Positions 30,997 to 40,697 are shown, counted from the first letter of the stretch. The stretch is DNA of 64,000 nucleotides from Leuconostoc suionicum (GCF_001891125.1 NZ_CP015247.1:62001-126000), one strand, 5' to 3'. Translations and numbers: made by a program. The notes: generated by a model from the sequence alone, not told the origin.

Positions 30997-32124
30997 ATGG
31001 CTGAAATTTATGATTTAATTGTTATAGGAACTGGTTCTGTTGGCTCTAGCACTGGCTATTATGCCGCTAAGAGAGGGTTACGTGTTTTGGAAATTGATTC
31101 CGCCACACCGCCACATACTAATGGATCACATCATGGCGAAACTAGGATGATTCGTCATGCTTATGGTGAAGGTTCATCTTACGTACCTCTTGTATTGCGT
31201 GCGCAAGAACTATGGAACGAATTAAAAAAAGACACACAAGTTGATATATTTCATCAAACAGGGGTGCTGAATATAGCACCTAAGCAATCGAGTTTTTTAA
31301 ATAATATCATAACTTCTGCTGAAAAATATGAGTTACCGATCGAAGTCTATGATGCTTTTCAAGCCAGAAAAAAGTGGCCACAATTTACAATACCTGATCA
31401 ATTCAAGGCGGTTTTAGAAAAAAACTCTGGTTATTTGAAATCAGAACTAGCTATTGATACGTATGTTAAAGAAGCTAAACGGTTGGGCGCTCATGAACAA
31501 TTTAACACGCAGGTCATTTCGGTTGATAATGATGAGAATGGATCTGTTCATGTGACTACAAATGAAGGCATATTTATAGGGAAATCTGCTGTTATAACTG
31601 TTGGTACTTGGGTGAAAGATCTGATACCCAACCTGCCCATCCAACCAGTTAGAAAAGTTGTTTCTTGGTTTGAAGCACCAAAACAACTGGCAGAAGAGAC
31701 GGGGTTTCCAGCATTTACGATTCAGCTCGGTGACGGTACACAATATTACGGTTTTCCAGCCAATAAAGGGCTCATTAAAATAGGTCGACACCAGGGAGGG
31801 CAATATATCACGAAGCGAGAAGAACGACTTGATTTTAATGCACTTAAAGAGGATAAAACAGAAATATCATCTTTGTTAAACAGTGTCTTGAAAACTGTGG
31901 GTAACTTGGATCATGGTGTGGCCTGCAGCTATGATTTGTCTCCGGACGAGCATTTTATTATTGACGATTTACCAGGAAAGAAAAACATTCAGTTTGTCTC
32001 AGGATTAAGTGGCCATGGTTTTAAATTTGCTAGTGTGTTAGGCGAAATATTGGTTGCCAAAGCGTTAAATGAAACATTGGATTTTGACCTTTCACCATTT
32101 TTGTTATCACGGTTTAATTCATAA
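30997..32124 (+). CDS. SolA/MTOX-type FAD-dependent amine oxidase
   Basis: This 375-aa flavoprotein has the FAD motif VIGTGSVGSSTGYYAA (residues 10-25), HGETRMIRHAYGE near 47-59, and CSYDLSPDEHFIIDDLP followed by SGLSGHGFKFA near the C-terminus. These are the landmarks of monomeric sarcosine oxidase/N-methyltryptophan oxidase, which oxidise N-methyl amino acids and yield formaldehyde and hydrogen peroxide. The usual Cys that links FAD covalently is near CSYDLSPD. It follows the MetQ-like gene by 35 bp with AAGGAG, so it may act on a methylated or imported amino acid. The substrate is unknown. Confidence 0.82.
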   Translation: MAEIYDLIVIGTGSVGSSTGYYAAKRGLRVLEIDSATPPHTNGSHHGETRMIRHAYGEGSSYVPLVLRAQELWNELKKDTQVDIFHQTGVLNIAPKQSSFLNNIITSAEKYELPIEVYDAFQARKKWPQFTIPDQFKAVLEKNSGYLKSELAIDTYVKEAKRLGAHEQFNTQVISVDNDENGSVHVTTNEGIFIGKSAVITVGTWVKDLIPNLPIQPVRKVVSWFEAPKQLAEETGFPAFTIQLGDGTQYYGFPANKGLIKIGRHQGGQYITKREERLDFNALKEDKTEISSLLNSVLKTVGNLDHGVACSYDLSPDEHFIIDDLPGKKNIQFVSGLSGHGFKFASVLGEILVAKALNETLDFDLSPFLLSRFNS

Positions 32125-32167
32125 GAAAATATTGAAATGCTTTAGTAAAATTAAATGTTGGCGCGAG

Positions 32168-32200
32168 AAAAAGCAACTACTTAATTAGTAGTTGCTTTTT
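32168..32200 (+). terminator. Terminator after the SolA-like gene
   Basis: AAAAGCAACTACT / AGTAGTTGCTTTT. Confidence 0.85.
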
Positions 32201-32276
32201 CAATGTACATGATAAATATAATATATGATAGTTAAAAATTTTGCTGAATAAGCATAAAATTGCTAAAATAGAGGGT

Positions 32277-32675
32277 ATGCAAAATCAGAAGAATTTTTTA
32301 ACTGAACTATTAGTTACCGGACTTGGTGGTGCCATTGGTGGAACTACGCGGTATCTTTTGGGATTAGTTCCAATAATTGGACCAATGCCGGTAATGACAA
32401 TGATGATTAATTGGCTAGGTACTTTGCTATTAGCAATGTTGGGCGCCTATCTAGCGAGTCATCGCAGTCGATTAGAGCGGTGGCAGTCCTTCCTTGGTAC
32501 TGGTGTTTTAGGTGGGTTCACGACATTTAGCACCATGATTTGGCAAATACATCAACAGTTATTCATTAGTGTAGCTAATGCTTTAGTTTATATGATATTA
32601 ACTCTTGGTGGTAGCCTTATAATGTTAAAATTGGGCAACTACTTTGGCAACAAGATTGGTGAGGCACATGTATGA
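32277..32675 (+). CDS. crcB1: Fluoride channel subunit CrcB (first)
   Basis: This 132-aa Fluc-family protein has four helices, the GGAIGGTTRYLLG start motif, and GFTTFSTM with the Phe-box residues. Two homologous subunits form a dual-topology fluoride exporter. The start is uncertain: ATG 32277 is only one base from GAGGG, and the alternative TTG at 32241 has no ribosome site. Its TGA overlaps the start of the second subunit. I see no fluoride riboswitch upstream. Confidence 0.87.
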   Translation: MQNQKNFLTELLVTGLGGAIGGTTRYLLGLVPIIGPMPVMTMMINWLGTLLLAMLGAYLASHRSRLERWQSFLGTGVLGGFTTFSTMIWQIHQQLFISVANALVYMILTLGGSLIMLKLGNYFGNKIGEAHV

Positions 32676-33010
32676 CAATACTAGGAGTAGCCATTGGTTC
32701 GGCATTAGGTACAATGCTGCGGTATATTGTTTTGAATACGTGGCCAGCTAAGTCGAAATACTTTACTGCCGTATTCATTGTTAATATGGTTGGCAGTTTC
32801 GCGCTAGGTTATCTTATGGCTACAGGCGCAACCTACGCGATGTATAGCTTTTGGACTACTGGTGTAATTGCGGGGCTAACGACTTTTAGTACGATGATGA
32901 CGCAAAGCGGTCAATACACTCGCGGACAGCAAGCTTGGTACTTAGCTTTGCAAATTATTTTTGGTATGATTTTCTTTAGTGCAGGAACTGCGCTAATCAC
33001 GATATTATGA
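32672..33010 (+). CDS. crcB2: Fluoride channel subunit CrcB (second)
   Basis: This 112-aa partner of the preceding gene has the same four-helix layout, the IGSALGTMLRYIV start and GLTTFSTMMTQ Phe-box. The 4-base ATGA overlap secures coupled translation. Two adjacent, diverged subunits with opposite orientation are the usual arrangement in Bacillota. It exports fluoride passively and protects enolase and pyrophosphatase. Confidence 0.88.
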   Translation: MTILGVAIGSALGTMLRYIVLNTWPAKSKYFTAVFIVNMVGSFALGYLMATGATYAMYSFWTTGVIAGLTTFSTMMTQSGQYTRGQQAWYLALQIIFGMIFFSAGTALITIL

Positions 33011-33053
33011 AAGAACACCAAGTTAAGTTGAACATATTAATGAGGACAAAATA

Positions 33054-33935
33054 ATGAGTAAAATAGCAGTTATTATTGATTCATCTTCGGCAATGCCAGT
33101 AGCTATTCGCAACCGATATCATATTTTTCAAGTGAATGACCCCATTATTTTTGGGGATGAAGTCTACAAGGAAACTGTGGATATTCATAGTTTGGGTGAG
33201 CTTGTTAAAATGATGCAAGAAAAAAAGCAATTGGCTTCCACTTCTCAACCGGCTCCTGGCGATTGGGAAGAGGCATTGAATTTAGCTAAGGCTTCTGGTT
33301 ACAATCAGGCTATTTTGATTACGCTTTCGTCTGGTATTTCAGGCACCTATCAAACAGCTAATGCAATTGCGCAATCATATGACGGTATGGATGAAGTTCG
33401 CGCGTGGGATTCAAAAATAGCAGTAATGGGTGCCGGTGTGCAAGCTATATTAGCAGCTGCCATGGCGGAGAAAAACCGTTCACTTGATGAAATTAGTACA
33501 GCATTAGAACAACTACGATCAACCATTGATGTTCGCTTCGTTGTAAATGATATTTCACATTTACAACGCACGGGTCGCTTATCACGTGGCCAAGCTTTAA
33601 TTGGTGGTTTGTTGAATATCAAACCAATTTTATCTATTGATGTTCAAGACGAAGGAAAAATCGGGGCCGTTGGCAAGGCGCGCAAGATGAGTGGGGCTTT
33701 AAAAGAAATAAAAGAACCATTACGTCAGTCATTAGCTGAAGCTGATTATCCTGTTCGGGCCTATGTAATTGATGGTAATAACACGAAGTTAGGCGATAAA
33801 TGGTTGAAAGATTTACAGTCTGAATATCCTACCGTTAAATTTGAACGTGGTGTGATTGGTGCATTTATTGGCGTACATACAGGCGATGGCGCTATGGGTG
33901 TAATCTGGGCACGTGATTGGGAAGATTTAATTTAA
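33054..33935 (+). CDS. DegV family fatty-acid-binding protein
   Basis: This 293-aa protein matches DegV: VIIDSSSAMP (residues 6-15) at the start, STSQPAPGDW near 62, TLSSGISGTYQTA near 91-103, and HLQRTGRLSRGQALIGGLLNIKPIL near 165-190. DegV/FakB proteins bind a fatty acid and present it to the kinase FakA for incorporation into phospholipid. AGGAC precedes the start. It is followed by a terminator. Confidence 0.88.
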   Translation: MSKIAVIIDSSSAMPVAIRNRYHIFQVNDPIIFGDEVYKETVDIHSLGELVKMMQEKKQLASTSQPAPGDWEEALNLAKASGYNQAILITLSSGISGTYQTANAIAQSYDGMDEVRAWDSKIAVMGAGVQAILAAAMAEKNRSLDEISTALEQLRSTIDVRFVVNDISHLQRTGRLSRGQALIGGLLNIKPILSIDVQDEGKIGAVGKARKMSGALKEIKEPLRQSLAEADYPVRAYVIDGNNTKLGDKWLKDLQSEYPTVKFERGVIGAFIGVHTGDGAMGVIWARDWEDLI

Positions 33936-33943
33936 TCAGTAAT

Positions 33944-33979
33944 GAAAACCAGTATCAACCAAAATTGGTGCTGGTTTTA
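33944..33979 (+). terminator. Terminator of the degV-like gene
   Basis: AAAACCAGTATCAA / TTGGTGCTGGTTTT. Confidence 0.8.
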
Positions 33980-34018
33980 TTGTATAATGAAGAATAGAAT
34001 AATTTACGGGGTGTACTA

Positions 34019-34657
34019 ATGCAACGATCAAGACGTTTTCAAATTGTTTATGAAGTGCTCAACGCGGTCACGCACGGATTTGGGTTCATTTTAGCTGTGA
34101 TTGCCGGTGTAATGTTGATGATTCATGTGTTGAGCAAACCAGTTACCGCATTGACCTTAACTGCGGTTATCATCTATATTAGTACGGTTGGTTTTTTTCT
34201 ACTTGCCTCAACGCTATTTCATTCGCTCGTGTTTACCCGGGCGGCAAAAATCTTTCAATTTTTTGACCATGCAGGTATATATCTCGTCATCTTAGGTAGT
34301 TACACGCCTTACACATGGTTATTGATCAAGGGCTGGGTTGGTTGGACTATTTGGGGTGCTATTTTAGCAATGACGATTGCCGGATTTGTTTATGATTTAT
34401 TTTTTGTTGGACGATGGCCTTGGGTATCGGTGACGATTTATCTGGTCATGGGTTGGTTGATTATTCTAGCAATGCCTATTCTCTGGGGCGTTTTGTCACA
34501 TACCGCCTTCTGGTTACTTGTTGCTGGAGGCTTGACCTATTCGGCGGGAACTATTTTTTATCTTATTCCTAAAATTCCAATGGGTCATGTTTATTGGCAT
34601 CTCTTCGTCTTAGGTGGCGCTGGATTAATGTTTGCTAGTATCTACATTTCTTTGTAA
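34019..34657 (+). CDS. Hemolysin III / PAQR family membrane protein
   Basis: This 212-aa protein has seven helices and the PAQR/HlyIII motifs: EVLNAVTHGFGFILA near residue 12, STLFHS near 63, FFDHAGIYLVILGSYTPY near 78-95, and GHVYWHLFVLGGA with the conserved His residues near the end. These His and Asp residues form a zinc site in PAQR hydrolases. The bacterial function is uncertain (membrane lipid homeostasis or ceramidase-like). GGGGTG precedes the start. Confidence 0.85.
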   Translation: MQRSRRFQIVYEVLNAVTHGFGFILAVIAGVMLMIHVLSKPVTALTLTAVIIYISTVGFFLLASTLFHSLVFTRAAKIFQFFDHAGIYLVILGSYTPYTWLLIKGWVGWTIWGAILAMTIAGFVYDLFFVGRWPWVSVTIYLVMGWLIILAMPILWGVLSHTAFWLLVAGGLTYSAGTIFYLIPKIPMGHVYWHLFVLGGAGLMFASIYISL

Positions 34658-34677
34658 AAGCCGGTAGGCTTTTTTTT
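34657..34677 (+). terminator. Short terminator after the hemolysin III gene
   Basis: AAAGCC-GGTA-GGCTTT with T tract. Confidence 0.65.
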
Positions 34678-34713
34678 ATGACTATTTTCAAAATAATGAT
34701 TGCTTTATTAAAA

Positions 34714-34772
34714 TTAGTTGGTTGTGTAAATAAACTAACGGATGTATAATGTGTTTGTTGTAAACGATTCCA
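34714..34772 (+). promoter_or_regulatory. xyl transporter promoter with XylR operator and cre-like site
   Basis: TTAGTTGGTT-N5-AATAAACTAA (34714-34738) is a XylR-type inverted repeat. It covers the -35 TTGTGT (34722-34727), which is 17 bp from TATAAT (34745-34750). TGTAAACGATTCCA (34759-34772) matches the catabolite-repression (CcpA) cre consensus with one mismatch. Confidence 0.65.
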
Positions 34773-34799
34773 ATGTAAAAATAAAAGTAAGGAGAAATC

Positions 34800-35819
34800 A
34801 TGTTGAAACGTAAATCTATCTCAAACAATTTTATTTATTTTTTGGTGCCCTTGGCGGCCTCCTGTTTGGGTATGATACGGGTGTAATATCTGGTGCTATG
34901 TTGTTCATCAGGAAAGAATTGGAAATTCAGACATTGTCTTTCGCTTCCAGAGTCGCCACGTTTTCTAGTCAAACAAGGAAAAATGAGTGAAGCCCAAAAG
35001 GTCTTATCAACCATGAATCCAAACGCAAAACTTGTAGAAGAAGAGTTATATGATATTAAATTACAAGTGAATACACCTTCCGGTGGTTTCAAGGAACTAT
35101 TTGGTCCCATGGCGCGGCCAGTGTTAATAATGGCTTTAGGACTAGCCATTTTTCAACAGGTTATGGGATGTAACACGGTATTATATTATGCACCAAAAAT
35201 ATTCATTTCGGCAGGATTTAGTGAACATTTCGCACTTCAATCACATATTGTTATCGGATTATTTAACGTGATTGTTACCGCCATTGCGGTTAAAATAATG
35301 GATAAAATAGATCGAAAGAAAATGCTAACCTATGGTGCTGTTGGTATGGGTGCATCGCTGTTAACGATGTCAACAGCGATGCTTGTTCTTCGAGCGGGAA
35401 ATGGTAATGTTGGTTCATGGATATGTGTCATTGCTTTGACGCTCTATATTGCTTTCTTTTCATCTACTTGGGGACCAGTTATGTGGGTTATGATAGGAGA
35501 GGCATTTCCACTTAATATACGTGGACTTGGTAACTCATTTGGTGCCGTTATAAACTGGACAGCTAATTTTTCTGTGGCACAGTCATTTCCTATGCTTTTA
35601 ATCGCTTTTACGCCAGATCATGCTGTTAATGCGGAGGGGCAAGGAATTGCTAAGCTCTTTCTCATTTATGGTGTTTTGTGCTTTGTTGCTATTTGGTTTA
35701 TTGCTAAATTTACGATTGAGACTCGTAATCGTTCATTAGAATCTATCGAATCAGACTTGAGATCAAAAGCTCATGCAAAAGGCTATCTGGAGAGCGACTA
35801 TGTTGGGATAAATAACTGA
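34800..35819 (+). pseudogene. Sugar-proton symporter (XylT-like), frameshifted and deleted
   Basis: The gene starts after AGGAG at ATG 34800, reads [10 protein letters not shown] and then loses frame in a 6-T run near 34836. One extra T restores [20 protein letters not shown], the first helix of MFS sugar transporters. After FIRKELEI the sequence jumps to [10 protein letters not shown], normally found after helix 6, so about 130-150 codons (helices 2-6) are missing, and the join is out of frame. The rest (from about 34947) is intact to TGA 35819 and keeps the AIFQQVMGCNTVLYYAP and WGPVMWVMIGEAFPLNIRG motifs. The product cannot transport xylose. Confidence 0.85.
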
Positions 35820-35848
35820 ACCTCTATGTCTTCTGAATTTTTACTCAT

Positions 35849-35901
35849 TAAATCTATGCGCATCAGCACAAAATACTTGCTTGATGCTCATAGATTTTTT
35901 A
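35849..35901 (+). terminator. Terminator after the broken xylose transporter
   Basis: AAATCTATG.GCATCA... / ...TGATGC.CATAGATTT long stem with T tract. Confidence 0.75.
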
Positions 35902-36019
35902 GTTGCAACATTTATTGCTCTATGTTCCGGTGTTTGTACGCCAACTTGAAAGCATGTGTCGGTTACCGTACAATGGAGGTACTGTTAAAACTAATAGAAA
36001 CTATTTGAGGGCATTTCAG

Positions 36020-37189
36020 ATGAAAAAGTCAGATCATCTAACTATTCGTGATCATAATCAGCGCTTAGTTTTACAAGCGCTTTTTAATGCCGACGAAACA
36101 TCCCGGGCACAATTAGCTATTGATTTAAACTTAAATAAATCGACAATCAGCTCTATTTACCGCGACTTGGATGAGAAAGGCTTTATTGAAAGCCTTGGTG
36201 ATGGTGAAACTTCCGAGACGGGAGGCCGTAAAGCAAAGCTGATTCGGTTTAATCGACGTTATGGGTACGTCATTTCTTTTGATATGGGGAGACATCATTT
36301 ACGAACAGCACTGGTTCAGGTTGGTGGAGCAGTGATTATGAAACAAAATACTGCCGTGGACGGCATGAGCGTATTACAAGTAACTGAGCTAATGATATCT
36401 CAGATTAAAAAGTATAAGAATAAAAAAAATGGCACCTTGAACGGGCTGATGGGAATATCGGTTGGTATCCATGGTGTCGTTGAAAATAACAAGGTACAAT
36501 ATTCCCCTTTTTTCGATTACTCACAACTAGACATGGCAGTAGAACTTGAAAACGCCAGTGGCGTACGTGTGGTTTTGGAAAACGAAGCCAATTTTGCGGC
36601 CACTTATATACGTGATTATCATGATTATCGCAAGTCTGATCATTACAATAATATGGTTGTTTTAAACATTCACTATGGGATTGGCGCTGGAATTATAATT
36701 AATGGTGAGTTGTATCGGGGAATACAAGGGCGAACCGGTGAGATAGGCCGCAGTGTGATTGAAACAACTACAGGTGAGACAGTTAGAATTGAAGATTTAT
36801 ATTCCGAAGATGCTATGTTACGAAGAACTGCTGAACGAACTGGTTTGATCGTTCAAGATAGGGATCGATTCATTCAACTGAGGAAAGAACAACCAGAGAC
36901 GGTTAGTTTGTTGCTTGATGAGTGGGTTCATGGTATTTCACGGGTGGCATTTAATTTAGTGCAAACACTGGCGCCGGAAGCTTTATTCATTCATTCACGT
37001 TTTATTGCTGAAATGCCTGATTTATTAGAGCGCGTGATTGTGGCTTATCAAATGTTAAATCCAATCAATCAATCCGAAATATTATTTGCAAATCACTCAG
37101 TATACGATGCAACATTATTAGGTGGAGCATCAAGCATTGCCAGAGAAGTATTAGATTTAGACGGTTTGTCGCTTAGTTTTAGACTATAA
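36020..37189 (+). CDS. xylR: XylR, ROK-family xylose repressor
   Basis: This 389-aa repressor has a winged HTH (about residues 10-70; TSRAQLAIDLNLNKSTISSIYRDL) and a ROK domain with GISVGIHGVVENN, VVLENEANFAAT, and an atypical zinc-loop area (GRTGEIGRS). ROK repressors of this type release xyl operators when xylose binds. The start at 36020 has GAGGG eight bases upstream; a frame from 35903 would cross a terminator. It lies between the broken transporter and xylA, and operators of one type precede both. Confidence 0.87.
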   Translation: MKKSDHLTIRDHNQRLVLQALFNADETSRAQLAIDLNLNKSTISSIYRDLDEKGFIESLGDGETSETGGRKAKLIRFNRRYGYVISFDMGRHHLRTALVQVGGAVIMKQNTAVDGMSVLQVTELMISQIKKYKNKKNGTLNGLMGISVGIHGVVENNKVQYSPFFDYSQLDMAVELENASGVRVVLENEANFAATYIRDYHDYRKSDHYNNMVVLNIHYGIGAGIIINGELYRGIQGRTGEIGRSVIETTTGETVRIEDLYSEDAMLRRTAERTGLIVQDRDRFIQLRKEQPETVSLLLDEWVHGISRVAFNLVQTLAPEALFIHSRFIAEMPDLLERVIVAYQMLNPINQSEILFANHSVYDATLLGGASSIAREVLDLDGLSLSFRL

Positions 37190-37200
37190 TTTTTTTGTGA

Positions 37201-37232
37201 AGCAGGACAGTAAATACGCTGTCCTGCTTTTT
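37201..37232 (+). terminator. Terminator of xylR
   Basis: AGCAGGACAG / CTGTCCTGCT with T6. Confidence 0.88.
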
Positions 37233-37267
37233 TATATTTGTTGCGTTAATGGACCTAGTTAATAAAC

Positions 37268-37335
37268 TTGCATAAATCAATGAAAGCGTATACAATTATC
37301 ATAGTTGGTTGGTGTAACCAACTATGATAATTGTA
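37268..37335 (+). promoter_or_regulatory. xylAB promoter, XylR operator and cre
   Basis: TTGCAT (37268-37273), 17 bp and TACAAT (37291-37296) form the promoter. TGAAAGCGTATACA (37281-37294) matches the cre consensus fully. The region 37291-37335 is a perfect inverted repeat with 20-bp arms around GGTGT; its core ATAGTTGGTT-N5-AACCAACTAT (37301-37325) is the XylR operator and covers the start site. Repression by XylR and by CcpA is expected. Confidence 0.8.
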
Positions 37336-37362
37336 TTAAATTAATACAGGAGGATAAATACA

Positions 37363-38709
37363 ATGGCAGAACTTTTTGATTTTCCCCAAGTAACATTTGT
37401 AGGAACACAATCATTACAAGCGGGTGATGGATTTCATTATTATAATCCAGATGAAATAGTTAAAGGTAAGAAAATGAGTGACTGGCTAAAGTTTTCAGTG
37501 ACTTATTGGCATACAATGGACCAACGCTTAGTAGACCCATTTGGTGAAGGAACAGCTGTCCGGCCGTGGGACAATCAAGGTAAACCAGATTCAATGGAGC
37601 AAGCATTAGCGAAGGTTGATTATTTGTTTGAGTTTTTGGAAAAAACTGACGTGAACTACTTTGCCTTCCATGATCGTGATCTTGCACCTGAAGGGAATAC
37701 ACTTGCCGAAACAAATAAAAATTTAGATCAAGTTATTGACAAAATTGAACAAAAAATGCATGAAACAGGTAAAAAACTTTTATGGAATACTTCATCACTA
37801 TTTACGAATAAACGTTTTTTGGCTGGTGGCGCAACTACACCATTTGCTGAGGTATTTGCTTATGCAGCTGGACAAATTAAGCATTCATTAGATATTGCCA
37901 AGCGCTTAGGATCAGAATCATATGTTTTCTGGGGCGGACGAGAAGGCTACGACTTTCTATTGAACACTGACACCAAACGTGAATTAGACCATATTGCAGC
38001 ATTCTTTAAGCTAGCTAAGGATTATGCAAATGAAATTGGTTATCAGGGGCAGTTCTTGATTGAACCTAAGCCCAAAGAACCAACACAGCATCAATATGAT
38101 TTTGATGTGCAAACAACAATTGCTTTCTTGAAAACTTATGGATTAGAAGAAACATTCAAGTTGAACTTGGAAGGCAATCACGCGTACTTAGCTGGTCACA
38201 CGTATGAGCATGAAGTAAGATTTGCGCGAGAGGCTGGTTTGTTAGGATCATTAGATGCCAACATGGGTGATAAGCTCACTGGGTGGGACATTGATGAATT
38301 TCCAAATGATGTTTATGAGGCGACCTTAGTAATGTATGAATTCTTGAAAAACGGGGGTCTACCAACTGGTGGTTTGAATTTTGATTCGAAAGCACGCCGT
38401 CAAAGTTTCCAAGCTGACGATTTATTCTACGCGCATATTGCCGGTATGGATACTTACGCCGCTGGCTTGAAGGTTGCTGCTAAGTTAATTGATGATCAAG
38501 TGATTGAAAATGTTCTGAAAGAGCGGTATGCTTCATTTGATTCGGGTATTGGCGCTGATTTTGAAGCTGGGAAAGTTAGCTTAAAAGAATTGGCCACCTA
38601 TATTGAAAATAAGACAGATGAAGAAATCAACGCAACTCTCAAGTCTGGTCGCCAAGAACGTATCAAACAAACATTGAATAATTACATCTTTTCTGTACTT
38701 GGATCTTAA
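37363..38709 (+). CDS. xylA: Xylose isomerase
   Basis: This 448-aa class II enzyme converts D-xylose to D-xylulose. Visible landmarks are [12 protein letters not shown] near residue 105 (catalytic His-Asp pair), [27 protein letters not shown] near 230-245 with metal-binding Glu, [17 protein letters not shown], and GSLDANMGD near 305. The length is standard. AGGAGG precedes the ATG. It is followed by xylB after 142 bp that contain two small hairpins, so XylA may be made in excess over XylB. Since the linked transporter is broken, xylose must enter by another route. Confidence 0.93.
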   Translation: MAELFDFPQVTFVGTQSLQAGDGFHYYNPDEIVKGKKMSDWLKFSVTYWHTMDQRLVDPFGEGTAVRPWDNQGKPDSMEQALAKVDYLFEFLEKTDVNYFAFHDRDLAPEGNTLAETNKNLDQVIDKIEQKMHETGKKLLWNTSSLFTNKRFLAGGATTPFAEVFAYAAGQIKHSLDIAKRLGSESYVFWGGREGYDFLLNTDTKRELDHIAAFFKLAKDYANEIGYQGQFLIEPKPKEPTQHQYDFDVQTTIAFLKTYGLEETFKLNLEGNHAYLAGHTYEHEVRFAREAGLLGSLDANMGDKLTGWDIDEFPNDVYEATLVMYEFLKNGGLPTGGLNFDSKARRQSFQADDLFYAHIAGMDTYAAGLKVAAKLIDDQVIENVLKERYASFDSGIGADFEAGKVSLKELATYIENKTDEEINATLKSGRQERIKQTLNNYIFSVLGS

Positions 38710-38762
38710 GATTGAATGTGTCTTAAGGCATCAAAGCGGTACAGAATTATAAATATTTTCAA

Positions 38763-38815
38763 AAAAGACTAGTTTAAACTGGTCTTGTACATAACACAGG
38801 TGACTGTGTTGAGTT
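38763..38815 (+). other. Intercistronic hairpins between xylA and xylB
   Basis: AGACTAGTT/AACTGGTCT (about 38767-38786) and AACACAG/CTGTGTT (about 38798-38814) lie in the gap. No long T tract follows, so they look like partial terminators or mRNA processing/stability elements. Confidence 0.4.
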
Positions 38816-38851
38816 ATCTTAGTAAAGATGAACAGAGAGTGGAGGTTAGAC

Positions 38852-40363
38852 ATGACAAAGGTAGTGCTTGGTATTGATCTTGGTACCTCAGCAGTAAAAG
38901 TATCAGCGGTTGATCGTCGAGGAAACATTGTTGCACAACAAAGCTTTGATTATCCTGTTACACAACCACAAGTTGGTTGGTCAGAACAAAATCCTGAAGA
39001 TTGGGTTAATGGAACAACAGTTGCAATTGTTAATCTGATTTTAAAAGATCATATTGCGCCAACAGATATTGAAGGGATTTCTTATTCTGGGCAAATGCAT
39101 GGGCTTGTTTTGCTAGATGAAAATCATCAGGTTCTGCGACCAGCAATTTTATGGAATGATACACGTACCAGCGCACTAGTAGAGGAAATTAAGAATAAAC
39201 TAGGTAAAAAGTTTCTTGATATTACCAGAAATTATCCTCTAGAAGGTTTTACTTTACCGAAAATTTTATGGGTTAAGGAGAAGGAGCCGGAGATTTTTAA
39301 GCAAGCAGATCTTTTCCTACTACCTAAGGATTATTTACGATATCGTATGACTGGTAAATTAGCCATGGATTACTCTGATGCAGCTGGAACGGTTGTCTTA
39401 AATGTTACTAAAAAATGCTGGTCAACAGACATTGCAGAAGCGTTTGACTTACCATCATCTTTTTTCCCTGAACTCATTACGTCAACTGATTTTGCTGGTT
39501 ATATTTCAGAGTCTTACGCGACATTTTCTGGATTGACAACACAAACTAAAGTATATGGTGGGGCAGCTGATAATGCCGCTGGGGCAATTGGGGCAGGTTT
39601 GCTCAAATCAAACATGGTCATGTCTTCCATTGGAACTTCAGGTGTGGTTGCAAAGTTTGAAAATAATGCTGATATAGACTATCATGGGCAAATTCATTTC
39701 TTCAATCATGCTATCCCTAACAAGTATTATTCCATGGGCGTGACGTTAGCAGCTGGTGACGCCAATTCTTGGTTTAAGCGTGTTTTTGGTGAAACACAAA
39801 GCTTTTCAGCATGGTTACGTGAAGCTGAACAATCAAGTGTAGGTGCCAATGGCTTATTGTTTACACCTTATATATCAGGGGAGCGAACGCCATATCCTGA
39901 TGCAGATATCCGTGGGAGCTTCTTAGGACTTGATCGTAAACATCAACGAGGCGACTTTATCCGTGCGGTTTTGGAAGGCATAATCTTTAGTTTCAAGGAT
40001 ATTATGACAATTTATGATCAGCAAGGGGTCGGTTTTGATACGATTATTGCCATTGGTGGCGGTGCAAAGTCCCCACTATGGTTACAAATACAAGCTGACA
40101 TATTTGGAAAGCGGGTTACAACGTTAGAAAATGAGCAGGGACCGGGATTAGGCGCCGCGATAATTGCAGCTACAGGATTGGGATGGTTTGACAGTGTGCA
40201 AGAAGCTGCACAATCCTTTCTATCATTTGGAACGGTTTACGAACCGAAGGCAGAAAATGTTTTGAAGTATCAGCAAATGTACAGCATTTATCAAATGGCA
40301 TATCATTCAACTGCAGAAGTATCACACAAGTTGGTTGCGTATCAGCGTAAAATCAGTTCTTAA
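38852..40363 (+). CDS. xylB: Xylulokinase
   Basis: This 503-aa FGGY-family kinase phosphorylates D-xylulose to xylulose 5-phosphate, which enters the phosphoketolase pathway. LGIDLGTSAVKVS (residues 6-18) is the phosphate-1 motif, SGQMHGLVLLD near 80 and ILWNDTRTS near 100 contact the substrate, catalytic Asp is in GGAADNAAGAIG near 236, and AIGGGAKSPLWLQIQADIFG near 408 is the ATP motif. The ATG at 38852 has GGAGG eight bases upstream. It is the last gene of the operon. Confidence 0.92.
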   Translation: MTKVVLGIDLGTSAVKVSAVDRRGNIVAQQSFDYPVTQPQVGWSEQNPEDWVNGTTVAIVNLILKDHIAPTDIEGISYSGQMHGLVLLDENHQVLRPAILWNDTRTSALVEEIKNKLGKKFLDITRNYPLEGFTLPKILWVKEKEPEIFKQADLFLLPKDYLRYRMTGKLAMDYSDAAGTVVLNVTKKCWSTDIAEAFDLPSSFFPELITSTDFAGYISESYATFSGLTTQTKVYGGAADNAAGAIGAGLLKSNMVMSSIGTSGVVAKFENNADIDYHGQIHFFNHAIPNKYYSMGVTLAAGDANSWFKRVFGETQSFSAWLREAEQSSVGANGLLFTPYISGERTPYPDADIRGSFLGLDRKHQRGDFIRAVLEGIIFSFKDIMTIYDQQGVGFDTIIAIGGGAKSPLWLQIQADIFGKRVTTLENEQGPGLGAAIIAATGLGWFDSVQEAAQSFLSFGTVYEPKAENVLKYQQMYSIYQMAYHSTAEVSHKLVAYQRKISS

Positions 40364-40474
40364 TTGAAAAAGAAGTATATAAAGTTCTTATTTTAGATAC
40401 ATGGACAGAGGTGTATTTATCATAGGAACTTTTAGGTTGAAAATATACTATGTTTTCTCAGGTCGTAATTATCA
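40364..40474. other. Spacer after xylB
   Basis: AT-rich, no ORF or motif that I can support. Confidence 0.4.
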
Positions 40475-40513
40475 AATCAAAAAACCACTAAACGATTGTT
40501 TAGTGGTTTTTTA
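40475..40513. terminator. Bidirectional terminator, xylB / tRNA-Lys
   Basis: AAAACCACTAAAC-GATT-GTTTAGTGGTTTT with T/A tracts on both sides terminates the tRNA transcript (minus) and the xyl operon (plus). Confidence 0.85.
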
Positions 40514-40514
40514 G

Positions 40515-40587
40515 TGGTCAGCCAGGGGCTCGAACCCTGGACCCACGGATTAAGAGTCCGTTGCTCTACCAACTGAGCTAGCTGACC
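40515..40587 (-). tRNA. tRNA-Lys (CTT anticodon)
   Basis: The minus strand folds as a 73-nt tRNA: acceptor GGTCAGC/GCTGACC, D arm AGCTCAGTTGGTAGAGC, anticodon stem ACGGA/TCCGT with loop CTCTTAA (anticodon CTT, Lys AAG), T arm with GGTTCGAGCC, discriminator A. CCA is not encoded. A terminator follows directly, so it is a single-tRNA unit. Confidence 0.95.
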
Positions 40588-40697
40588 AAAATGTCGTGTT
40601 TCACAACATCAAATATAATACCATGTGAAAATACAAAATGCAATAGCTAAGTATGATAAAATGAATATATTCTATATTGGAAGGAGATGCGTGAAAT

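Noticed and set aside
32205-32276. Fluoride riboswitch before crcB
   Set aside because: The expected conserved core was not found; the region is short and AT-rich.
35826-36008. 60-aa ORF between the broken transporter and xylR
   Set aside because: It lies over the transporter terminator and the xylR leader and shows no coding features.
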